From positions 744,093 to 808,092 of the forward strand of contig NZ_CYPU01000039.1 in NCBI RefSeq assembly GCF_001458195.1: a DNA stretch of 64,000 nucleotides, read 5' to 3'. The stretch comes from Ruegeria atlantica (lineage in GTDB: Bacteria > Pseudomonadota > Alphaproteobacteria > Rhodobacterales > Rhodobacteraceae). Both the position numbers and the translations under genes were made by a program. How positions within the stretch are numbered: position 1 is the first letter of the stretch; every line of letters starts with the position of its first letter. This document shows positions 30,807-38,920 of the stretch, one piece after another. Below the pieces are notes generated by a model. The model did no database searches. It was given only the letters and a program-made list of their open reading frames with translations, and was not told the origin of the DNA.

Positions 30807-30883
30807 GGGCCTGTAGCTCAATTGGTTAGAGCAGAGCGCTCATAACGCTTTGGTTGCGGGTTCAAGTCCTGCCGGGCCTACCA
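30807..30883 (+). tRNA. tRNA with CAT anticodon, probably tRNA-Ile2
   Basis: A full 77-nt cloverleaf including encoded CCA: acceptor GGGCCTG/CGGGCCT with a G-U closing pair, D-arm GCTC/GAGC, anticodon stem GAGCG/CGCTT with loop CTCATAA, T-arm GCGGG-TTCAAGT-CCTGC. CAT can be elongator Met, initiator or lysidine-modified Ile2. The initiator is excluded by the first-pair and D-arm form. The TTCAAGTCC T-loop and the GGTT-type variable region resemble E. coli tRNA-Ile2, so Ile(CAU) is favoured over elongator Met without proof. Confidence 0.85.
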
Positions 30884-31365
30884 CCGTCTACTTTTTCATT
30901 GTTATCAGTTTCAGATGCTTGCCAGACCAGCGATGCATGGTGTTTCTACTGTCCTGCCCAAACATAAGATGCATTCTTCTAAATCTGCAGGATTGCCCAG
31001 TAACTCTTAACCTTATTCATGCCCCTAGAGTACGGAATCCCCGCTAAAGCGGAAGTGCCACTTGGTATATTCAAGAGAATTGACACATCCGCATTTTACA
31101 CTTTTGGATACATCACCTATTCGACTGGGTTTTTGGCTATCCCATTTCCATTTAGTAAAACTTGTAAATTCATGTTTTCATGATCTTGCACGTCCCATAC
31201 ATGTGCATCCCAGCCTCCGACCAACACCCAGTAGGAGGAAATTGACCGGCTTCGCGACCCCTCCGCTCACTCGGACCGCGAAGCTGGTTTTTTTGTGCCG
31301 TTTTTTGATTGTAAAGAGCTTTCAAAGACAAAGCGCACCGGCAAACCTCCAATTGAAGTCCCTAC
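30884..31365. other. AT-richer gap downstream of the tRNA, no credible gene
   Basis: The 482 bp between the tRNA 3' end and a small membrane-protein gene are visibly AT-richer than the neighbouring core genes. Open frames here are short, with no ribosome site and odd composition. The only clear signal is a rightward terminator at 31245-31294. A TTGACA stands at 31080-31085 but no fitting -10 was seen. The composition next to a tRNA 3' end suggests acquired DNA, but I found no repeat of the tRNA end to mark an attachment site. Confidence 0.45.
31245..31294 (+). terminator. Orphan rightward intrinsic terminator
   Basis: A 12-bp stem, ACCGGCTTCGCG (31245-31256) and CGCGAAGCTGGT (31277-31288), with one G-T pair, a 20-nt loop and a T7 run. 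No rightward gene except the tRNA at 30807-30883 lies upstream, so it ends either an unrecognised RNA or a long tRNA precursor. Confidence 0.7.
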
Positions 31366-31536
31366 CTACTTTGGAGGTTCACCGAAGTATCCACCAAAAT
31401 ATCCGACCATCGCGCCCAATACGCCAACTACGATGACAATCGAGATCAATGCGCCACTGCTTTTTGAGTAATATCCAAGCGTCACGAGCCCGACGACAAA
31501 TATACCAACCAAGAAATACAATACAGTGTTGTCCAT
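31366..31536 (-). CDS. Small membrane protein, unknown
   Basis: A 56-residue frame starting at ATG 31536 (MDNTVLYFLVGIFVVGLVTLGYY...). Two membrane helices can be seen, residues about 5-22 and 30-50 (ALISIVIVVGVLGAMVGYFGGYFG), with a KSS turn between. A TAGG precedes the ATG; the frame is open for 19 more residues upstream. No family is recognised. The strong hydrophobic pattern argues for a real gene, but the short length keeps the call tentative. Confidence 0.45.
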   Translation of the reverse strand: MDNTVLYFLVGIFVVGLVTLGYYSKSSGALISIVIVVGVLGAMVGYFGGYFGEPPK

Positions 31537-31650
31537 ACCTAAACCTATGCCGCAAAAGACGTTCTGTAACGTTACGATAGAAATACGCCTCAAGTCTAAT
31601 GGGGGAGCTACACCCCATTGGACACCAGGCTAGCCACTCGTTCCCGCTCC

Positions 31651-31695
31651 AAAAAAACCGCGTTGTTCGGAGGGAAACCGTTACTAACAACGCGG
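31651..31695 (-). terminator. Leftward intrinsic terminator
   Basis: A perfect 10-bp stem CCGCGTTGTT (31658-31667) and AACAACGCGG (31686-31695) encloses an 18-nt loop; on the minus strand it is followed by seven T (A-run 31651-31657). It would end the transcript of the 86-residue membrane-protein gene that finishes about 97 bp upstream. Confidence 0.85.
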
Positions 31696-31792
31696 GAGGC
31701 AGTTGGGGTAGTGAAGGCGGAACGGAGCGGGTCAAGAATTGGACCTAAGAAACCCCGAGTAAAGCCGTTCGGTCTAATATGAGGCGGTAACT

Positions 31793-32053
31793 TTACTCTT
31801 CAGGATCTGTCGCTTCAGCCTTTTGGAAAACTGCCAAGGTGACAAACAACCCGCCGATCAGCAGTAAATGGCCCAATGCGGTTACTCCGAAAACAAAATA
31901 GCTACCAACCATCAGCGAGAAGATTGCGCTCCACATCCATGCCAACATCTGCATCAGCATGTGTGCTGTGGATAGAGAGTATTTTTTTAGTGGGTTTTTT
32001 GTTTCATCCATTACCGATACCCACGTTGATTTCACGTCGAAACTATTGGTCAT
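31793..32053 (-). CDS. Small membrane protein, unknown
   Basis: An 86-residue protein with two predicted membrane helices at about residues 31-55 (AHMLMQMLAWMWSAIFSLMVGSYF region) and 58-76 (ALGHLLLIGGLFVTLAVF), a polar N-terminus and an acidic C-terminal tail (KAEATDPEE). GGAGGAA precedes the ATG at 32053, a very good ribosome site, and a leftward terminator follows, so it looks like a true monocistronic gene. Family not recognised. Confidence 0.7.
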   Translation of the reverse strand: MTNSFDVKSTWVSVMDETKNPLKKYSLSTAHMLMQMLAWMWSAIFSLMVGSYFVFGVTALGHLLLIGGLFVTLAVFQKAEATDPEE

Positions 32054-32166
32054 GACTTCCTCCCATTCTAAAGGTTGTACGGGGTGATCGATGCTTTAGA
32101 CCAAAGAAAAATTATGCGCGCCGCTTGTGGCTGCGACATAAATCATGAATTCCGGTCCTACCAAAA

Positions 32167-33486
32167 TCATCGCCCAACAATGATATCTGCGCAAAGACCG
32201 CCCAGCCTTTCACTTTTACCAAGCCGCAGAACACCGCCATGTGCGCGAGCAATATCCGCAACAATCGCCAACCCAAGACCAACGCCACTGCCCTGATTCT
32301 GGTTGCGTGCGGGATCAAGACGCGAGAACGGTTTTACAGCCTCAGTGCGCTGCTCTACCGGAATGCCTGGTCCGTCATCTTCGACCCGGATCCGCGTGGT
32401 TTTGGGCGTCAGGGACAGGCTGACCTCGGCCCGGTTGCCGTATCGCACTGCATTGCCAATCAAATTTTCGACCGCGCGGCGAATGGCCATGGGGCGCAGC
32501 ATCGCCGTGCCGTCACCTTCGACTGAGACCAATTCGGCCTGATGACCTGCCCGTCGCGCGTCTTCGACGATCTGACGCAACAACACTGCGGGTTCGATTG
32601 CCTCGGCTGGCCCCTCGGCGACACCACGCGAGAAATCAAGGAACGCATCCAGCAGCAATTGCATTTCGTCCACGTCCTGTTTAAGCGGTGCCGCCTCATC
32701 CTTGGGCAACATTGAAAGTCCCAGTTTCAGACGCGTCAGCGGTGTTCTTAGGTCGTGGCTTACACCCGACAGCATCATGGTACGCTGTTCCATCTGTCGC
32801 TCGATTCTAGCCCTCATTTCCAGAAACGCACTGCCAGCAGCGCGCACTTCTATTGCGCCCCCCGGCGTATATGGCACTACCCTGCCCCGACCAAAGGCCT
32901 GCGCAGCGTCAGAAAGGCGGGTAATAGGCCGCAGCTGATTGCGCATATAGAGGAATGAGATCGTCGTCATCACAACGGCAAAGAACATCATGGTCACAAT
33001 CAACTGATGCGGCGCCGTGGGCGACAGGCGGCGGCGATCTATCGTCAGCTGAAGCAGCCCCAGATCGGTTTCAAGATACAACCGAGCTTCATCACCCGAA
33101 GGCAAAGCCACGGCGACCAGATCGGGCAGCCCCGCTCGCAAATGGTATTCGACCTGTGGTGCGATGAAATCGTACCACCGACGCCTGTCCGTCATCGGGT
33201 TTTCGTCGCCGTCAACAAAACGTGCTTTCATATCAAGCACCGACAAATCCGGGCGTATCGCTGCCAGCGCCTGCTGCTGGGTATCGGCCTTTTGCATGGT
33301 TTCAAGGACCAAGGTCACTTCGCGCGTGGCGGTTTCGGTCATCTGCGCGGTGACGTCTTCGAGATGCTTTTGCAAAAAAGCAATCCCCACCACCAACAGC
33401 AGTACGACAACTGGAAGAACCAGAATTAGTGCGGCCCGGGCATACAGGCTGCGCGGCATATATTGTTTGAGCCATCGACTGAACAT
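32167..33486 (-). CDS. EnvZ-like sensor histidine kinase
   Basis: A 439-residue inner-membrane sensor. Helix 1 is at about 15-38 (ARAALILVLPVVVLLLVVGIAFL), a periplasmic region follows to about 160, helix 2 at about 163-182, then HAMP, an H-box SGVSHDLRTPLTRLKL with the phospho-accepting His near residue 246, and a HATPase_c domain (ENLIGNAVRYGN, VEDDGPGIPVEQ, GSGVGLGLAIV). It autophosphorylates and passes phosphate to a response regulator, but no regulator gene is adjacent, so the partner lies elsewhere. It is divergent from an MBL hydrolase with 44 bp between. Confidence 0.92.
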   Translation of the reverse strand: MFSRWLKQYMPRSLYARAALILVLPVVVLLLVVGIAFLQKHLEDVTAQMTETATREVTLVLETMQKADTQQQALAAIRPDLSVLDMKARFVDGDENPMTDRRRWYDFIAPQVEYHLRAGLPDLVAVALPSGDEARLYLETDLGLLQLTIDRRRLSPTAPHQLIVTMMFFAVVMTTISFLYMRNQLRPITRLSDAAQAFGRGRVVPYTPGGAIEVRAAGSAFLEMRARIERQMEQRTMMLSGVSHDLRTPLTRLKLGLSMLPKDEAAPLKQDVDEMQLLLDAFLDFSRGVAEGPAEAIEPAVLLRQIVEDARRAGHQAELVSVEGDGTAMLRPMAIRRAVENLIGNAVRYGNRAEVSLSLTPKTTRIRVEDDGPGIPVEQRTEAVKPFSRLDPARNQNQGSGVGLGLAIVADIARAHGGVLRLGKSERLGGLCADIIVGR

Positions 33487-33530
33487 GCGCTAAACCTAAC
33501 GGGCTGATCCGCCAAGAGAAAGAGCTCAGA

Positions 33531-34445
33531 ATGCAGGCGCCTGACGATTTCAACCCGCCCCCCGGTCTGGCGGTGGACTTACAACCCGGGTTGCGGCGGA
33601 TACTGGCCCCGAATCCGTCCCCGATGACCTATCGCGGTACAAACACTTACCTTTTGGGAGAACGTGATTTGGCGGTCATTGATCCCGGTCCTTTGAGCGA
33701 TGCTCATCTTGAAGGGATTCTGGATGCGGTGCAGCCGGAGCAACGGATCAGCCATATTATCGTCACGCACAGCCATCTGGACCACTCGCCGCTTGCGGCA
33801 CCATTGGCAGCACGCACCGGCGCGCCGATTCTGGCCTTTGGCGGACCGCAGGCCGGACGCAGCACAGTGATGGCACAACTGGCGCGGCAGGGTCTGGCCG
33901 GCGGCGGCGAAGGGATAGACACTGCGTTTCGCCCGGATGTCGAAGTGGCGGATGGCGAGGTGATCGAGGGCGGCGATTGGCAACTTGAGGTCATCCATAC
34001 GCCCGGTCACCTGGGCAATCATATCGCGTTGGGCTGGGGTGATGTTTGCTTTACTGCCGATCATGTCATGGGATGGGCCAGCTCACTGGTTTCTCCACCG
34101 AATGGGGACCTGACGGACTTTATGCAGGCTTGCCACAGGTTGCGTGCGCGGGATTGGGCCGTGTTTCACGCGGGTCACGGAGCGGAGATCACCAACCCTT
34201 CTGAACGGTTGGATTGGCTGATCGCTCACCGGCTGTCCCGCGAGGCGCAGATACTGGCGGCACTGGAGGAGCAGCCCGGAAACGCCCGACAACTTGCCGA
34301 GCGCGTCTATACCGACACGCCAGCCGCGCTTTTGCCCGCAGCTGAACGCAACGTGTTCGCACATCTAGTTGATCTTTATGGAAAATCTCAAGTTTACACC
34401 TCCGACGCACTTTCAGTCGATGCCATGTTTTCAAGGTCAGCATGA
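33531..34445 (+). CDS. Metallo-beta-lactamase fold hydrolase
   Basis: A 304-residue hydrolase of the MBL superfamily, nearest by eye to the LACTB2/ribonuclease-like or glyoxalase II-like group. Zinc ligands are in THSHLDHSPLAAPL (HxHxDH, about 82-87), the His of TPGHLGNHIAL and Asp in CFTADHVMGW. The C-terminal 70 residues form a winged-helix-like tail (RLSREAQILAALEEQPGNARQLAERVYTD), also known in LACTB2 relatives. The substrate is not predictable. It precedes two tRNA-Asn genes. Confidence 0.87.
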   Translation: MQAPDDFNPPPGLAVDLQPGLRRILAPNPSPMTYRGTNTYLLGERDLAVIDPGPLSDAHLEGILDAVQPEQRISHIIVTHSHLDHSPLAAPLAARTGAPILAFGGPQAGRSTVMAQLARQGLAGGGEGIDTAFRPDVEVADGEVIEGGDWQLEVIHTPGHLGNHIALGWGDVCFTADHVMGWASSLVSPPNGDLTDFMQACHRLRARDWAVFHAGHGAEITNPSERLDWLIAHRLSREAQILAALEEQPGNARQLAERVYTDTPAALLPAAERNVFAHLVDLYGKSQVYTSDALSVDAMFSRSA

Positions 34446-34484
34446 ACAGGCAGAACTTTTTTTCCGTTTGATGCAGTTCCCCTC

Positions 34485-34513
34485 TGGACGGGCAAAAAAC
34501 GGGTTGTTATACG
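34485..34513 (+). promoter_or_regulatory. Promoter of first tRNA-Asn
   Basis: A -35 TGGACG (34485-34490) and -10 TATACG (34508-34513) with 17-bp spacing, ending 9 bp before the mature tRNA. The second tRNA-Asn has the same two hexamers with the same spacing. Confidence 0.7.
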
Positions 34514-34522
34514 CCCCTCAGT

Positions 34523-34597
34523 TCCGGCGTAGCTCAGCGGTAGAGCAGTTGACTGTTAATCAATTGGTCGTAGGTTCGATCCCTACCGCCGGAGCCA
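34523..34597 (+). tRNA. tRNA-Asn (anticodon GTT), copy 1
   Basis: A complete 75-nt cloverleaf with encoded CCA: acceptor TCCGGCG/CGCCGGA, discriminator G, anticodon stem TTGA/TCAA with loop CTGTTAA, T-loop TTCGATC. It is identical in sequence to copy 2 about 206 bp downstream. Confidence 0.96.
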
Positions 34598-34688
34598 AAA
34601 TCCCCTGATATCAAGACCCTCATACGACGCCAAATTTGGCACTGTTTGGATTGATGTCATTTTAGCGAAAAAAAATTCTGCCCCCCAC

Positions 34689-34717
34689 TGGACGCCGTAG
34701 AAACAGGTTGCTATACG
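34689..34717 (+). promoter_or_regulatory. Promoter of second tRNA-Asn
   Basis: TGGACG (34689-34694), 17 bp, TATACG (34712-34717), ending 11 bp before the tRNA. The hexamers match copy 1 while most of the spacer differs. Confidence 0.7.
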
Positions 34718-34728
34718 GCGCGAACCGT

Positions 34729-34803
34729 TCCGGCGTAGCTCAGCGGTAGAGCAGTTGACTGTTAATCAATTGGTCGTAGGTTCGATCCCTACCGCCGGAG
34801 CCA
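34729..34803 (+). tRNA. tRNA-Asn (anticodon GTT), copy 2
   Basis: Same 75-nt sequence, fold and encoded CCA as copy 1. The identity of the two genes with diverged flanks points to tandem duplication kept identical by selection or gene conversion. Confidence 0.96.
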
Positions 34804-34823
34804 TTTCCAACAATATCAGGCGC

Positions 34824-36443
34824 TTAGCCCATCAAGGCACCCTCGAAGTCTGCGCGCAAGTTGCGCTTTAAGACCTTGCCGGTCGCGTTCAGTGGCAATG
34901 CATCCACAAAGACAACCTTATCGGGCACCTGCCATTTGGCGATTTTACCGTCGAAGAAAGCTAGCAACTCCTCTTCGGTCGGGTCCGCGCCTTCGGCTTT
35001 GACGGCCACCAACAAGGGGCGTTCGTCCCATTTGGGATGCGGCACACCAACAACGGCTGCAGTAGCAAGTTGCGGGTGGGCTACGGCGATGTTTTCCAAC
35101 TCGACCGAGCTGATCCACTCGCCCCCGGATTTGATGATGTCCTTGGACCGGTCGCGGATAGTCATGTATCCGTCGGGGTCCAGCGTTGCGACGTCTCCGG
35201 TCGCGAACCATCCGTCCTGCAGCAGGTCTTCATCCTGCATTTGGAAATAGCTGTCCAACACCCAATGACCGCGCACCAGCAGATCGCCCTGCGTAACGCC
35301 GTCATGCGGCAGATCATTGCCGTCATCATCTACAATTTTCAACTCGACCCCATAGGGTGGACGACCCTGGCTTTCGCGCAGCTTGTGTTGTTCTTCAGGC
35401 GGAAGGTCCAGATGTTTGGCCAGTGGGTTGTTCGTGCTTCCCAGCGGACTCATCTCGCTCATGCCCCAGGCGTGAACCGTATCGACACCATAGGTCTCGC
35501 GGAAGGATTCGATCATCGAGGGCGGGCACGCCGCGCCGCCAATCACGGTGCGGTTCAAGCTGGCCAGCTTGCTCCCTGACTTTTCGGCATGTGCCAGCAA
35601 GCCTTGCCAGATCGTCGGAACCCCCATTGCCAGCGTCACGCCATATGTATCGACAAGATTCACCAGGGCTTCGCCATGTAGACCCGGCCCGGGCAGCACC
35701 ATGCGTGAACCCGACATGGCGCAGGCATAGGGCGACCCCCAGGCGTTGACGTGGAACATCGGAACCACCGGCATCACGACATCCATAGCAGAAAAGCCTA
35801 TGACATCTCTCGTGTTCGATCCGAAACTGTGCAGAACTGTGGAACGATGGGAATACAGAACGCCTTTGGGATTGCCCGTCGTGCCCGAGGTGTAACACAG
35901 GCTGGACGCTGTGTTTTCATCGAAACTTGGCCACTGAAAATCGCCATCGCCAGTTTCGATCAGGTCATCATAGAACGCGACGCCAGGGATTTGGGCAACG
36001 GCGTCTTCATTCCGTGGGCCCATCAAAACGAAATGGCGCACTTCGGTCAGGTGTTCGTACAGGGCCGCGACCAGAGGGATGAATGTCGCATCAAAGAACA
36101 GAACCCGGTCTTTGGCGTGGTTGATAATGTAAGTCAGCTGTTCCGGGAAAAGCCGGGGGTTCACCGTGTGGCACACAAAACCCGCGCCGGAGGTGGCATA
36201 GTAGATCTCCAGATGTCGCCGGTTGTTCCAGGCCAACGTGCCAATTCGATCCTGCGGCTCCAACCCCAGCTTGGTCAGCGCTGATCCCAGTTTTCGCGCG
36301 TTTTGCGCCACTTGCTCCCATGTGGTTTCGGTGACCGATCCATCGGTTTCGACCGAGTAGATCTCGGTCTGGCCATGATAGCGTTCGGCGTGATCAATCA
36401 GCGACGAAATCAGCAAAGGCTGCGTCATCATCTGTCCCAGCAT
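34824..36443 (-). CDS. dmdB: 3-(methylthio)propionyl-CoA ligase-like acyl-CoA synthetase
   Basis: An ATP-dependent acyl-CoA ligase of 539 residues. Motifs are SLCYTSGTTGNPKGVLYSH (A3), MSEMSPLGSTN, GWFATGDVATLDPDGYM (A7-A8) and the catalytic Lys in LPLNATGKVLKRNL. Overall sequence and exact length agree with what I know of Ruegeria DmdB, which activates methylmercaptopropionate in DMSP demethylation; close paralogues act on medium-chain fatty acids, so the substrate is not certain. The ATG at 36443 is chosen over 36449 because GGGAGG sits 6 bp before it. No other dmd gene is adjacent. Confidence 0.82.
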   Translation of the reverse strand: MLGQMMTQPLLISSLIDHAERYHGQTEIYSVETDGSVTETTWEQVAQNARKLGSALTKLGLEPQDRIGTLAWNNRRHLEIYYATSGAGFVCHTVNPRLFPEQLTYIINHAKDRVLFFDATFIPLVAALYEHLTEVRHFVLMGPRNEDAVAQIPGVAFYDDLIETGDGDFQWPSFDENTASSLCYTSGTTGNPKGVLYSHRSTVLHSFGSNTRDVIGFSAMDVVMPVVPMFHVNAWGSPYACAMSGSRMVLPGPGLHGEALVNLVDTYGVTLAMGVPTIWQGLLAHAEKSGSKLASLNRTVIGGAACPPSMIESFRETYGVDTVHAWGMSEMSPLGSTNNPLAKHLDLPPEEQHKLRESQGRPPYGVELKIVDDDGNDLPHDGVTQGDLLVRGHWVLDSYFQMQDEDLLQDGWFATGDVATLDPDGYMTIRDRSKDIIKSGGEWISSVELENIAVAHPQLATAAVVGVPHPKWDERPLLVAVKAEGADPTEEELLAFFDGKIAKWQVPDKVVFVDALPLNATGKVLKRNLRADFEGALMG

Positions 36444-36617
36444 GGACATCCTCCCATTATCAGCGTCGCCTCTATTGGGCAGTGCTGTCTGCTTGCCTGA
36501 TGCCACTCGCCAGCGTGCGCAAAGCAAAGTGTTCAGGGCGTTCCCTAAGAACAGACCCTGCCAATCATTTAATTGTCTGACAATAAAAGAATGCAGCCTG
36601 CCTTCACGGCAGACTGC

Positions 36618-36643
36618 AAAAAAACCGCGTTACTAATCGCGGT
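36618..36643 (-). terminator. Leftward intrinsic terminator at the end of pgi
   Basis: On the minus strand ACCGCG and CGCGGT (36638-36643 and 36624-36629) pair around an 8-nt loop and are followed by seven T (A-run 36618-36624). The stem includes the last pgi codons and stop. A second hairpin, CTGCC/GGCAG, lies just beyond. Confidence 0.75.
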
Positions 36644-38243
36644 GGCGCATTGCATAGGCAACCAAGGCAGCGGTCGAGCCGTCTTTGCCGGATGCGCTTT
36701 CTTCTCCGTCGACGATCGGGCCGAGAGATGTCGCAAGTTCCTTGCCCAGCTCAACGCCCCACTGGTCAAATGAGTTGATGCCCAATAGGACGCCCTCGAC
36801 AACCACACGATGTTCGTAAAGCGCGATGATCTGGCCCAGAACAAACGGTGTGAGCATTGGATACATCAACGTTGTGGAAGGACGGTTGCCCGGAAAAACA
36901 CGGTGACGGGCTTGCCGTTCCAGCTCGTCCCCTTCCAGCCCCTTCTCCGCCATCCGTTGCCGTGCTTCACCCAGCGACCGTCCGCGCATAAGCGCCTCGG
37001 ACTGCGCAAGGCAATTGGCCAGCAACAAACGGTGATGGTGGGTCAATTCCGGTTCGTGCCCTTCGGCCGCAACCATGAACTCACAGGGGATCACGTCGGT
37101 GCCTTGGTGGATCAACTGATAGAATGCATGCTGCCCATTGGTGCCCGGCTCACCCCAAACGACGGGGCCCGAGGGAATGGTCAGAGTGTTGCCGTCCATG
37201 GCAACAGATTTGCCGTTCGATTCCATCTCGAGCTGTTGAAAATACGCTGGCAATCGCAGCAGGCGCTGATCATAAGGCAGCACGGCCCGGCTGGCGTGGC
37301 CCAGAACTTGACGATGCCAAATGCCGACCAAAGCCAGCATAACGGGCATATTTTCGACCCAGTCGGCGGCGCGGAAATGTACATCCATCGCCTGCCCCCC
37401 GCGCAAGAATGCGTCAAAAGCATTCGACCCTACGGCGATCATTACCGGCAGGCCCACTGGGCCCCAGACCGAATAGCGCCCGCCAACCCAATCAGCAAAA
37501 CCGAATACGCGCTCTTGGGGGATGCCAAAGGCTTGGGTTTTGTCCAACGCACTGGACACGGCGGCAAACTGCTTGCCCGGATCGCCGCCGCCGTCTTCCA
37601 TCCAAGCCCGTGCGGTTCGGGCATTGGTCATCGTCTCGATGGTCGTGAAGGTTTTGGAGGCAACAATCACCAGTGTCCGCGTTGGATCCAGCTGTCGCAG
37701 CGTATCGGCGATATGTGCGCCGTCCACATTCGAGACATAGTGCAGTCTTGGTCCATCATGATACGGGGACAGCGCATGCGTCGCCATCACTGGGCCCAAA
37801 TCCGAACCACCGATCCCGATATTGACCACATCGGTAAAGGCGCCCCCTGCCCCGGTGACCGCGCCGCCACGCACCTCTTCTGCAAAGACGCGCATCCGTT
37901 GCAACGTGTCCAGAACGTCGGGCATGACGTCCAACCCATCAACTTCGACAGGACCACCTTCCAGATTGCGCAGCGCAGTGTGCAAAACCGCGCGACCTTC
38001 GGTTTCGTTGATCTTTTCCCCGTCAAACATCGCGGCGCGGCGCGAGGCCAGACCCGCCTCATCACACAACGCGATTAAGGCTTTTCGGACCTCATCTGTG
38101 ATCTGAGTTTTAGAGTAATCAAACAACAGGTCGCCGGTCGATGCAGAAAAACTCTGCGCGCGGTTCGAATCGGTTTCAAACAGGCCCAGGATGGCTTCGT
38201 CCTGACCGTCGGATGCAAGGGTTTTGAGCGGGTTCAATTGCAT
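36633..38243 (-). CDS. pgi: Glucose-6-phosphate isomerase
   Basis: Interconverts glucose 6-phosphate and fructose 6-phosphate. The 536-residue chain carries [57 protein letters not shown], and the C-terminal [14 protein letters not shown] with the catalytic Lys. The start at 38243 follows GGAG and leaves a 5-bp gap after pgl. It is the last gene of zwf-pgl-pgi. In Roseobacters glucose flows mainly by Entner-Doudoroff, so Pgi likely recycles or feeds fructose 6-phosphate into this operon's pathway. Confidence 0.95.
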   Translation of the reverse strand: MQLNPLKTLASDGQDEAILGLFETDSNRAQSFSASTGDLLFDYSKTQITDEVRKALIALCDEAGLASRRAAMFDGEKINETEGRAVLHTALRNLEGGPVEVDGLDVMPDVLDTLQRMRVFAEEVRGGAVTGAGGAFTDVVNIGIGGSDLGPVMATHALSPYHDGPRLHYVSNVDGAHIADTLRQLDPTRTLVIVASKTFTTIETMTNARTARAWMEDGGGDPGKQFAAVSSALDKTQAFGIPQERVFGFADWVGGRYSVWGPVGLPVMIAVGSNAFDAFLRGGQAMDVHFRAADWVENMPVMLALVGIWHRQVLGHASRAVLPYDQRLLRLPAYFQQLEMESNGKSVAMDGNTLTIPSGPVVWGEPGTNGQHAFYQLIHQGTDVIPCEFMVAAEGHEPELTHHHRLLLANCLAQSEALMRGRSLGEARQRMAEKGLEGDELERQARHRVFPGNRPSTTLMYPMLTPFVLGQIIALYEHRVVVEGVLLGINSFDQWGVELGKELATSLGPIVDGEESASGKDGSTAALVAYAMRHRD

Positions 38244-38248
38244 ATGCG

Positions 38249-38920
38249 TTACTCCGCCCAATGAACCGTCATGCCGGTCAGCGTGGCGGCGATCGGGGCC
38301 TCTTCTGGTGGTAGCGACATGGCCTTTTCCAACGCGTCACGTTTGGCGGCGCCATAGATAATCAGGTGTTTGGATAGCGCGCCGTCCAGCACCGGGCCGG
38401 TCAGCGTAATCCGTGCCTCGGGCTGGGTTTCGGGACGGGCAACCGCAAGGATGGGCGCATGGCTGTCCAGCGCGCCCTCAAGCCCCGCCATCCCGGGAAA
38501 CAGAGAAGCAGTGTGCATATCTTCACCCATTCCAAGAACCAGAACAGACAGGGGCAAGACTGGTGTAATCAAGGATTCGATTTCCGGCAGGACATCGTCG
38601 GGTTCCTTACCCTCAAGATACAGCGGCACATACTGCGCAACCGAGGCTCGGTTCGTCAGCAGGCGCTGCCGGATCAGCCGTTCGTTCGAACGGTCACTGT
38701 CTCCCGGAACGCAACGTTCGTCGGTAGGCAGTACCCGCACCCGATCCCATGCCAAATCGGCCGCGCAAAGACCATCGAACACCGGCCCAGGGGTCGTACC
38801 GCCCGGCACGGCCATTGAGGCCGTGTCGTGATGCAGCAAGGCAGCCTCCAACTCCGCGGCCAAGGCGTTTGCGACATCAATTGCCAGCATGTCGCGATCA
38901 GCATATTCCTGAATCTTCAT
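38249..38920 (-). CDS. pgl: 6-phosphogluconolactonase
   Basis: Hydrolyses 6-phosphogluconolactone made by Zwf. At 223 residues it is the SugarP_isomerase-fold (DevB) type, with [43 protein letters not shown] and [16 protein letters not shown]. Its start overlaps the zwf stop by 4 bp, and it ends 5 bp before pgi. Confidence 0.94.
   Translation of the reverse strand: MKIQEYADRDMLAIDVANALAAELEAALLHHDTASMAVPGGTTPGPVFDGLCAADLAWDRVRVLPTDERCVPGDSDRSNERLIRQRLLTNRASVAQYVPLYLEGKEPDDVLPEIESLITPVLPLSVLVLGMGEDMHTASLFPGMAGLEGALDSHAPILAVARPETQPEARITLTGPVLDGALSKHLIIYGAAKRDALEKAMSLPPEEAPIAATLTGMTVHWAE

Noticed and set aside
36530..36560. GTTC repeats upstream of dmdB as an SOS box
   Set aside because: Spacing is 5 bp, and the second element pairs as GTTC/GAAC rather than a direct repeat.
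36810..38078. 422-residue open frame opposite pgi
   Set aside because: Antisense to conserved pgi motifs throughout; composition typical of a shadow frame.
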